Of a DNA stretch of 51,588 nucleotides, positions 15,224 through 22,482 are shown piece after piece. The position numbers and the translations under genes are program-made. Source of the DNA: Gallionellales bacterium RIFCSPLOWO2_02_FULL_59_110 (GTDB lineage: Bacteria > Pseudomonadota > Gammaproteobacteria > Burkholderiales > Gallionellaceae); contig MGXA01000084.1 in the NCBI GenBank assembly GCA_001801215.1, forward strand, positions 1-51,588, in the 5' to 3' direction. Position 1 is the stretch's first letter, and each line of letters starts with the position of its first letter. Below the pieces are notes generated by a model, which was given only the letters and a program-made list of their open reading frames with translations, had not been told where the DNA came from and did no database searches.

Positions 15224-17503
15224 TTACGGATCTGTTTTCTCCACCCTGCAACCGATCCCCCGCAACAGTGCCGAGCCGCTGACCGGATCGCACCCCGGCC
15301 CGGCCAGTGCGGCATAATTGGCGGCCATTTCCGGCGCTTCGCCGGGTATGGCTTGCCACCATCCGTAGTGCGCCCAAAGCGTCTGCGGGTCGAGCGCGGC
15401 ATCCAGCATGGCGCGCCCCAGCATCGTACCGTGCGGAGAGCGCACGGTCACGGTGTCATGCTCCGCGATGCCCAGCTTCTCTGCCGTTGCGGGGTGAAGG
15501 TATACCGTCGGGAGGCGCGGCTGGCTCCTCTGATGTTCCATGGAACGCTCCGCCTGCCGGTGCTGGCTGTGGCAACGGTCGGGAAGTTTGGCGCAGGTCA
15601 TCAGCAGCGGGAATTCAGCGCCGGTTTCCGGTTGGCGGAATTCCGGCAACGGTGGCTGGCCGATACGCTGCAATGCCTCGGCATAGAATTCGATCCGCCC
15701 GCTGGGGGTGGCAAAGCCTTTGTCGCGGTATTTGAAATAATGCGTTTCGAGCGGCAGCTTCACGCCTTCTGGTGCGGCCCGCAAGGCTTCTGGCGTCAGG
15801 CCGACGGGTTCGAGCATGAGGCGCAGAGCCGCTTCCGGATTGCCGTCGAAGAAATGTTCGCTCAGGCCCAGCCGCTCCGCCAAGGCGAAAGCGATGGCGG
15901 CATCGGAGCGCGTTTCGCCGCGTGCTTCCACCAGCGGTGTGCGCAACTGCACCAACGCTTCCGCCGCCTGACCGACTGAGAACCCCGCCTGCAACCCCTG
16001 TCGTTCCCAAGGCATAGCCACGGGAAAAAGAATATCCGCATCGCGGCTCATCGCGGAGGGGAAGAAATCGGCATGCGCGTAAAACTCCAGCGCCCGCAAT
16101 GCCTCCATGCCGCGCTGCGGTTCGGCGCGGGTCGCGAGCAGATTGGAACCGAAGGACAGCAGGCCGCGCACCGGGTACGGTTTCTTGTCCACGATGGCGC
16201 GATACAGGTCGGCCTCGGAAATCCATCCCTTCGCGGCGGTGCCGAGGGGCCGCTCCGCTATGCCCAGCGCCTTCGCCGCCTGTGCCGGGGGCAGCAATTC
16301 GCGGCCCATCAAGCTGCGCAGCGGCGGCTTGGTGAAAAACACGTTGCCGCCGGGCGCGTCGTAACAACCGGTGAGCGCGTACAGCAGATGCAGCGCGCGG
16401 CCGGTCTGCGTCGCCTCGTGATGCTGGTTCAGTCCGGCCCAGCCGTAAAATGCGACCGGCCCGTTTTGCGTCATCAGTTCCGCTGCCCCGGCGATGGCTG
16501 CTTCGGCAATGCCGGTGATTTCCGCCGCGCGCGCCAGCGGGTATTCCGCGCAGCGTTGCACATAAAGATCGAAGGCGGGGCGGCAAAATACGAAACCGTC
16601 AGATGTTGCCGCTGCAAACCGCCCCGCGAGCGCCAGCGGCATGGCACTGCCGGGCGGCGGCGCGGGGACGGCGCAGCCGCGCGTTTCGTCCCACGCCATT
16701 TTTTGCCCGTCGGCGGACAGCAGGAATGCGCCGTTGTCTTCGCGCACCAGAAACGGCGCGGTGCTGTGGCGCAACAGAAATTCCCGGTCATACCCGCCGC
16801 GTTGCAGCAACCGGTTCGCCAATGCCAGCGTCAGCACCCCGTCGGTTCCGGGCCGCACGCGCAGCCACCTATCGGCGCGTTTGGCGAAACCGGCTGCGCG
16901 CGGGTCGATGACGATCAGCTTCATGCCGCGCTGCCGCGCCTGTTCGATTTGCTCCGCCATGGCCAGCCAGGTGGCAGGGGGGTTTGCGCCCCACAGCAGC
17001 AGGCAGCCGGTGCGCGCGAAATCGGGCATGCCGATATCCGAACCGAAGGTGAGCGCCGGGGCAAAATCCCGGTGCCAGTTGCACACATGGGCGGTCCAAA
17101 CCATGTTCGGGCTGCCGAACGCATTGGCCAGACGGAAAATCCACGCCATCCCGTCCGCCACCGCCGTACCGCTGGGCGTAGTCACGCAAAAGCCCGCCGC
17201 TTCCGCCCCGCTTTCTGCGGCGATGCGTTTCAGGGCGGACGCGGTGCTATCCAGCGCCTCATCCCACGAGATTCTTCGCCAGCCGGGGTCGGCGCTGCCT
17301 TTGGGGTTGGTGCGGCGCAGGGGAAATAACAGCCGGTCAGGGTGGCGCAGCAATGCCGGCGCCGCCCGCACCTTGGCGCACAAGTGCTTGCCGGTGGGAT
17401 GGCCGGGGTTGGGAACGGCATCGGTCAGCACGCCGCCCTCGACCTTGTAAAAACAGCCGCAACGGGAAATGCACAGAGGACAATAGGAGGAAACGAGCGT
17501 CAC
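15224..17503 (-). CDS. Molybdopterin oxidoreductase, DMSO-reductase superfamily
   Basis: This is a 759-residue enzyme. GTG 17503 is preferred because GAGGA lies about 7 bases upstream and the [4Fe-4S] motif then begins at residue 8 (CPLCISRC, C-x2-C-x3-C, fourth Cys in HLCAK). The bis-MGD core and C-terminal cofactor domain (LMTCAKLPDRCHSQHR; GIAEHDTVTVRSPHG) are present. A Cys in AHVCNWHRD could be the Mo ligand. No iron-sulfur or membrane subunit is adjacent and there is no Tat signal, so it looks soluble and cytoplasmic. It converges on nirBD; an assimilatory nitrate reductase role is tempting but unproven, and the substrate is unknown. Confidence 0.85.
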   Translation of the reverse strand: MTLVSSYCPLCISRCGCFYKVEGGVLTDAVPNPGHPTGKHLCAKVRAAPALLRHPDRLLFPLRRTNPKGSADPGWRRISWDEALDSTASALKRIAAESGAEAAGFCVTTPSGTAVADGMAWIFRLANAFGSPNMVWTAHVCNWHRDFAPALTFGSDIGMPDFARTGCLLLWGANPPATWLAMAEQIEQARQRGMKLIVIDPRAAGFAKRADRWLRVRPGTDGVLTLALANRLLQRGGYDREFLLRHSTAPFLVREDNGAFLLSADGQKMAWDETRGCAVPAPPPGSAMPLALAGRFAAATSDGFVFCRPAFDLYVQRCAEYPLARAAEITGIAEAAIAGAAELMTQNGPVAFYGWAGLNQHHEATQTGRALHLLYALTGCYDAPGGNVFFTKPPLRSLMGRELLPPAQAAKALGIAERPLGTAAKGWISEADLYRAIVDKKPYPVRGLLSFGSNLLATRAEPQRGMEALRALEFYAHADFFPSAMSRDADILFPVAMPWERQGLQAGFSVGQAAEALVQLRTPLVEARGETRSDAAIAFALAERLGLSEHFFDGNPEAALRLMLEPVGLTPEALRAAPEGVKLPLETHYFKYRDKGFATPSGRIEFYAEALQRIGQPPLPEFRQPETGAEFPLLMTCAKLPDRCHSQHRQAERSMEHQRSQPRLPTVYLHPATAEKLGIAEHDTVTVRSPHGTMLGRAMLDAALDPQTLWAHYGWWQAIPGEAPEMAANYAALAGPGCDPVSGSALLRGIGCRVEKTDP

Positions 17504-17603
17504 GGAAATCCTCGGCGGCAAGGGGGCATTCGCAATCTTACCGCGTACCGGCACGATTGCGCCGGGCGCGGATGCTTAAGGCTATCGTCCGTGCCGCGAA
17601 AAA

Positions 17604-18572
17604 TCAGGCCGGCGCTTCCCCGGTTCCGGCGAATACCTCCACGCGGTTGCGCCCCAGTTCCTTGGCACGGTAGAGCGCGTGATCCGCTTCGCGGATGAGA
17701 TTTTCAACCGTCCCTTCATGCCGGGACGGCGTGATGCCGATGGAGATGGTGACCCGCAGGGCAATGTCGCAGCAACTGATTTCGGTATCCGCGATCATGG
17801 CGCGCAGCCGTTCGGCAATGGCCTTTGCCTCTTCCGGACCGGCATCGGGCAGCAGCACCGCGAATTCTTCCCCGCCATAGCGCACCAGCAGGTCGTGCGG
17901 CCTCAGGTTTTCCGCCATGCAGCGTGCGACAACCTTCAGGGCGAGGTCGCCGACAAGGTGCCCGTAGGTATCGTTCACCTGTTTGAAGTGGTCGATGTCG
18001 ACAAGCATCACGGCGTAGGGCAACTTGTCGAGCGCGCAACGCTGCAAGGCGCGCGGGAAGGCGTTCCCCATCCAGCGGCGGTTGTAAATTCCGGTCAGAG
18101 CATCGACATATGCCTGATGCTCAAACTGTGTTTTCCGGTTTTGCGAAGCGATGAGCGCCATGTTGTCGTTGCGCATCCGGCCCGCGATGATTTCCAGCAG
18201 GTTGCGGGCAATCTCGTGGGAATGATCGGCCAGCGACCATACCGTATCGTGGGGAACACACAACACGCGCGCCGGCTCGGCGGCGACGACCAATGCCGAC
18301 GGGTGTTTGCCGTCCACCAGGGATATTTCTCCCGCGCACTCGCCGGGCAGCAGCGTAGTGTATTCCAGCGTCTCCTGCGCAACCAGGTAGACGCTCAGCT
18401 TTCCCTCAAGTATCAGATGGAGATGGCGGTTTGGCGTGTCCGGCTGCAACAGTTTCTCGCCTGCTGCCAGGCTGCGCACGGAACTGCGCTCCAGCAGATA
18501 TTCGACGCTGGCGAAGTCCATGCCGTGGAACAGGAGGTTTTGCTCGGTCAGTGTGCGGTCTGCTGGATTCAT
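17604..18572 (-). CDS. Diguanylate cyclase with N-terminal cyclic-nucleotide-binding-like domain
   Basis: This is a 322-residue cytoplasmic protein without membrane segments. Residues about 15-130 form a cNMP/CRP-type effector fold (LILEGKLSVYL; LLPGECAGEISLVDGKHPS). A short helix leads into a GGDEF domain with VDIDHFKQVND, GGEEF at 233-237 and the inhibitory I-site RPHD (224-227) five residues before it, so it should make c-di-GMP and be feedback-inhibited. The upstream ligand is unknown. The ATG is 20 bases from the CACAGAG palindromic element. Confidence 0.93.
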   Translation of the reverse strand: MNPADRTLTEQNLLFHGMDFASVEYLLERSSVRSLAAGEKLLQPDTPNRHLHLILEGKLSVYLVAQETLEYTTLLPGECAGEISLVDGKHPSALVVAAEPARVLCVPHDTVWSLADHSHEIARNLLEIIAGRMRNDNMALIASQNRKTQFEHQAYVDALTGIYNRRWMGNAFPRALQRCALDKLPYAVMLVDIDHFKQVNDTYGHLVGDLALKVVARCMAENLRPHDLLVRYGGEEFAVLLPDAGPEEAKAIAERLRAMIADTEISCCDIALRVTISIGITPSRHEGTVENLIREADHALYRAKELGRNRVEVFAGTGEAPA

Positions 18573-18591
18573 CCTAAAAACCTCAGTTCAA

Positions 18592-18712
18592 GCCACAGAG
18601 TTCACAGAGAACACAGAGAATGTCATGGTTTGTTTGCCTTTCCTGGTCTCACACAAAAGGTGAATAAGCTTTTCTCTATAACCGTTTGGTTTTACTCTGT
18701 GTTCTCTGTGGC
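18592..18712. repeat. CACAGAG palindromic element, copy 1
   Basis: The 121-base block has ends GCCACAGAG and CTCTGTGGC with repeated CACAGAG units inside the left arm and CTCTGTGTTCTCTGTGGC at the right. The same ends occur at 42701-42862, while the centres differ. It sits between the GGDEF gene and purU, just upstream of the GGDEF start. Confidence 0.85.
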
Positions 18713-18784
18713 TAACTGCTTTTCCTAGGTTCATAGTTGCTCGCCTTGCCAATAGTGCAAAGTATTCTGGCGGTCCAGCGAGAT

Positions 18785-19642
18785 CTAGCGGAACACGATC
18801 GTCTTGTTGCCGCATACCAGCACGCGGTCTTCCACATGATAACGCAAGCCGCGCGCCAGCACCGTTTTCTCGATATCGCGCCCGTAGCGCACCAGGTCGT
18901 CCACCGTATCGCCGTGGTCGATGCGCACCGTGTCCTGCTCGATGATCGGCCCGGCATCCAGCTCGTCGGTGACGAAATGGCAGGTCGCGCCGATCAGCTT
19001 GACGCCACGCTGGTAGGCCTGGTGATACGGTTTCGCGCCGACGAAAGAAGGCAGGAAACTGTGGTGGATGTTGACGACGCGCCCCGGATAGCGCTGGCAC
19101 AGCGACGGTGGCAGGATCTGCATGAAGCGCGCCAGCACCATGCAGTCGCCGCGATGCTCGTCGAACAGCGCGGCGATTTTTTCGAACGCCGCCGCCTTGT
19201 CGCCTTGCATGTCCACGCGGGTGAACGGGATACCATGCCACTCGACGAAGCCGCGCAAATCGTCGTGGTTGGAAATCACGCAGGGGATGTCCACTTGCAG
19301 CTCGCCGCTGCGCCAGCGGTGCAGCAGGTCGTCAAGGCAGTGATCCTGCTTGCTTACCAGCACCACCAGGCGTTTCTTGAGCGCGGAATCGGCAAGCTGC
19401 CAGCTCATGGCGAATTCCTGCGCCAGCGGCGCGAAGCGGCCGCGCAACTCGTCCGCGTCGAACGGCAGGGAATCGGCGCGGATTTCCTGGCGCATGAAGA
19501 AGCGCCGCGCCTCCTGCTCGGTGTGGTAACTCGCCTCGACGATGAAGCCGCCGTGCTGTGCGATGAACCCGCTCACGGCGGCGATGATGCCCGCGCGGTC
19601 GGGGCAGGAGATGGTCAGAGTGTAGCGGTGAAGGGCGTTCAT
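18785..19642 (-). CDS. purU: Formyltetrahydrofolate deformylase
   Basis: The enzyme hydrolyses 10-formyl-THF to formate and THF, balancing the one-carbon pool. The 285-residue protein starts MNALHRYTLTISCPDRAG with an N-terminal ACT domain. Its formyltransferase-like domain shows VNIHHSFLPSFVGAKPYHQA and GATCHFVTDELDAGPII, with the Asn/His/Asp catalytic set of the family. It stands alone between the CACAGAG element and a short gap. Confidence 0.95.
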   Translation of the reverse strand: MNALHRYTLTISCPDRAGIIAAVSGFIAQHGGFIVEASYHTEQEARRFFMRQEIRADSLPFDADELRGRFAPLAQEFAMSWQLADSALKKRLVVLVSKQDHCLDDLLHRWRSGELQVDIPCVISNHDDLRGFVEWHGIPFTRVDMQGDKAAAFEKIAALFDEHRGDCMVLARFMQILPPSLCQRYPGRVVNIHHSFLPSFVGAKPYHQAYQRGVKLIGATCHFVTDELDAGPIIEQDTVRIDHGDTVDDLVRYGRDIEKTVLARGLRYHVEDRVLVCGNKTIVFR

Positions 19643-19797
19643 GCTGTGCTTCCGGAAATGGGCCCGCCAATTTTAACGGATAACGCCGGCAGGCTTGTTA
19701 AAAACAACAGAGCCGCTTGCGCTGCCATGCGGCCTATCCGCCCTACGAAAATACGTGCAGGTTCAGAACGGTGTTTTGTAATTTACGCTCTGCAACG

Positions 19798-20130
19798 CTA
19801 GCCCGCATCCGCTTCGGGCAATATCTGATAAGGCTCCATCGTTACCGACTCGACCTTATCGCCAAGCAGGATCAGCCGGCCTTCGAGCCGGGTGTTGCCG
19901 GTCTCGCTGAATTCGAAACGATAAGTGCGGCGCAACACCCTGCGCCCAAGGTTGTCGCGCACCACCGCCAGCCCGGTGCGGGCGACGGTGTCATCGAGAA
20001 ATTGCACCCGCGCATTGACGCAGACTTGTTTGCCCATATGCCGGGCGATTTCAAGGGCGCGCATACTGTCTGACCAGAACCACCCAAGCGCGGCCAGCAA
20101 CAGCAAAAAGAGCAGAATCAGCATATCCAT
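19798..20130 (-). CDS. DUF3301 small membrane-anchored protein
   Basis: This is a 110-residue protein with one N-terminal membrane helix (MLILLFLLLLAALGWFW) and a soluble domain, ARVQFLDDTVARTGLAVVRDN ending RLEGRLILLGDKVESV in part, the DUF3301 pattern. The function of this family is not known. The start could be M1 or M3. No clear operon partner lies within 150 bases on either side. Confidence 0.82.
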   Translation of the reverse strand: MDMLILLFLLLLAALGWFWSDSMRALEIARHMGKQVCVNARVQFLDDTVARTGLAVVRDNLGRRVLRRTYRFEFSETGNTRLEGRLILLGDKVESVTMEPYQILPEADAG

Positions 20131-20425
20131 GGGCCGAAGTGCAGAATGATCAACTGACGGATATTAGCTTATTGATCCGGCACGGTGAAGTTTTAACCTA
20201 AAAACTGTTAGGGAAACGCAGATTTAATCCGTTCTTGGTGTATAAGTTCCTTGCCATCTTCGGCACACGGCGGTAGCTGTTTGTATTCGGCTCCCTCACG
20301 GCCCTCTCATATCAGAACCGCTGGCACGCCGAGTTCGATAAGAAACTCATGTCAGCCAACTTCGGAGAAAGTTGGATCGAGCCGCTACATTTTATTTCGC
20401 CGACCGAGCAGGTATAAGCGGAGAG
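20131..20425. other. Gene-free stretch, 295 bases
   Basis: I see no convincing gene, terminal repeat or transposase relic here. Short open frames on both strands have no recognisable similarity. A small inverted repeat, CCAACTT...AAGTTGG, lies near 20358-20374. The base composition is less GC-rich than the flanking genes in the first 100 bases, so foreign or decayed DNA is possible. Confidence 0.5.
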
Positions 20426-22372
20426 TCAATTCCCTGCTTCCATCGTCATCTCCAGCTCCAGCCAGCTTTCTTCCAGTTCCGACACTTGTGCTTCCAGCCT
20501 CGCATGCGTCGCATTCAGCAGGCTGATTCTGTCGCGATCCGGGTTGGCGTAGGTGGCCGGGTCGGCGAGTTGCCGGTTGACCGCCGCAAGCTCTGACTGG
20601 GCGGTAGCCAACGCGGTTTCAAGTTTGGTTTGTTTCGACTGGAGCGCTTTGCGGTTTGGTTTCGGTGCGTTTTGCGGGCGCGGTTTTTCCGGCTGGGCCT
20701 GGGTGGCGGCCTCGCGCGGGCGGCGGGTTTCGATCCAGCTCTTGTAGTCTTCCAGATCGCCGTCGAACAGCTTGGCTTCGCCATCGGCAACCAGCCACAA
20801 CTCGTCGGCCACGGCGCGGATCAGGCTGCGGTCGTGCGACACCAGCACCACCGCGCCGGCGTATTCTTCCAGCGCGATGGTGAGCGCATCGCGCATGTCC
20901 AGATCGAGGTGGTTGGTCGGTTCGTCGAGCAGCAGTAGATGCGGTTTCTGCCATGCCAGCAGGGCGAGCGCGAGGCGGCTCTTCTCGCCGCCGGAGAAGC
21001 TCGCCACCGGGCGGTCTTCGCTGTCTCCGGCCAGGCCGAAGCGGCCGAGAAAGCTGCGCAGCGCCAGCGTGGTTTCCTTGGGCGCCAACCGTTCCATGTG
21101 CTGAAGCGGGGTAGACGCGCCGTCCAGATTTTCCAGTTGATGCTGGGCGAAATAGCCGATGCGGATGTCCGGGGTGATTTCCAGTTTGCCCGAAGTGGGG
21201 TGCAACTCGCCCGTCAGCAGTTTGATCAGCGTGGATTTGCCCGCGCCGTTGGGGCCGAGCAGGGCGATGCGTGCTCCGGCGCGCAGCACCAGTTCGATAT
21301 TGTCGAACAGCACCTTACCGCGAGACTCGCGTAGCGATTCGTTTGCCACCTCTCCCTCCGGGAGAGGGTTGGTGTGAGGGGAACGCGCATGGCTAGTCTG
21401 CGCGTTGTCGCCATAAGCGAAACCCATTTTCTCGGCGCGCAGCAGCAGATCGGGGCTGCGCTCAGGCGCCTCGATTTCCAGTTCGAAATGACCGTCGGCG
21501 ACATGCGCCGGGGCGATGCGCGTGAGCCTGTCCAGCGCCTTGATGCGGCTTTGCGCCTGCTTGGCCTTGGTGGCCTTGGCACGGAAGCGGCGCACAAAAT
21601 CTTCCAGATGCGCGATCTTTTCCTGCTGTTTGTTGAACGCCTGATTCTGCTGCGCGATGCGCTCGGCGCGGGCGCGCTCGAAGCCGTCGTAATCGCCGGT
21701 GTAGCAGTCGATTGTCCGGTCGTGCAGATGCGCGATGCGGTTGACGCAGGCGTTGAGGAATTCGCGGTCGTGCGAGACCAGGATCAGGCAGCCGGGATAG
21801 CGCGCCAGATATTGTTCGAGCCAGAGAATTGCTTCCAGATCGAGGTGGTTGGTCGGTTCGTCCAGCAACAGCAGATCGGCGCGGTGCATCAGCGCGCGCG
21901 CCAGATTCAGGCGCATGCGCCAGCCGCCGGAAAAACTGCTGACCGGGCGTTCCAGCGTGTCGCTGGCAAAACCCAGGCCGTTCAGCAGTTGCGCGGCGCG
22001 CGCCTTGGCGCCGTAGCCGTCGATGGCCTCGAAGCGGTGCTGCGCGTCGAACCATGCCGTGTCGTGGTTTTCACGCGCCAGGGTTTTTTCCAGCAAACGC
22101 AGCTCAGCATCGCCATCGAGCACGAATCCCAGCGCGGGCTGATCCGAATTGGCGATTTCCTGTTCGACGAACGCTACGGTCTTGCCGGACTGCATGGAAA
22201 CCTCGCCGCTGTCCGGCCTGGCTTCGCCGCGTATCAGGCGAAACAGCGTGGACTTTCCGCAGCCGTTCTTGCCGACCAGCCCGATGCGCTGGTTGGCGAA
22301 CGCCTGTAAATTCACATTCTGGAGCAGCGTAATGCCGCCTTGCAGAAACGTCAGGTTCTGAATATTGAGCAT
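20426..22372 (-). CDS. ABC-F family ATPase (YheS/Uup-like) with in-frame repeat insertion
   Basis: This is a 648-residue soluble protein with two ATPase domains. The Walker A motifs are GKNGCGKST and GPNGAGKST, and the signatures are SSFSGGWRMRL and ASFSGGEKSRL; a P-site linker of charged helices lies between them, and there are no membrane spans. ABC-F proteins act on the ribosome (translation factors or resistance). The overall pattern, including the C-terminal coiled coil, is nearest YheS. About 30 residues between MGFAYGD and KVLFDNIELVL, just before the second Walker A strand, come from a palindromic repeat (21319-21408). Confidence 0.92.
   Translation of the reverse strand: MLNIQNLTFLQGGITLLQNVNLQAFANQRIGLVGKNGCGKSTLFRLIRGEARPDSGEVSMQSGKTVAFVEQEIANSDQPALGFVLDGDAELRLLEKTLARENHDTAWFDAQHRFEAIDGYGAKARAAQLLNGLGFASDTLERPVSSFSGGWRMRLNLARALMHRADLLLLDEPTNHLDLEAILWLEQYLARYPGCLILVSHDREFLNACVNRIAHLHDRTIDCYTGDYDGFERARAERIAQQNQAFNKQQEKIAHLEDFVRRFRAKATKAKQAQSRIKALDRLTRIAPAHVADGHFELEIEAPERSPDLLLRAEKMGFAYGDNAQTSHARSPHTNPLPEGEVANESLRESRGKVLFDNIELVLRAGARIALLGPNGAGKSTLIKLLTGELHPTSGKLEITPDIRIGYFAQHQLENLDGASTPLQHMERLAPKETTLALRSFLGRFGLAGDSEDRPVASFSGGEKSRLALALLAWQKPHLLLLDEPTNHLDLDMRDALTIALEEYAGAVVLVSHDRSLIRAVADELWLVADGEAKLFDGDLEDYKSWIETRRPREAATQAQPEKPRPQNAPKPNRKALQSKQTKLETALATAQSELAAVNRQLADPATYANPDRDRISLLNATHARLEAQVSELEESWLELEMTMEAGN
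21319..21408. repeat. Palindromic repeat inserted in the ABC-F gene
   Basis: Hairpins CGCGAG-A-CTCGCG (21320-21332) and CCTCTCCC-TCC-GGGAGAGG (21349-21367) lie within a 90-base block whose translation (NAQTSHARSPH...) has no counterpart in the family. The GGGAGAGGGTTGGTGTGAGGG portion is typical of proteobacterial intergenic repeats. Its size is a multiple of three and it carries no stop codon in the gene frame. Confidence 0.8.
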
Positions 22373-22482
22373 GGTGAAATGATAGCAGAGACGCCCGTGA
22401 GAGCCGCCGTCAACTGGAATAATCTGCGGATGTATACCACTCCCGGATTATCCGGAAAGTCACGCATTCCGTGCCCGCCGGG

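Noticed and set aside
19700..19760. Another copy of the GTAGGGCGGA element near CTATCCGCCCTACG
   Set aside because: Only one end is recognisable; no matching left end was found nearby.
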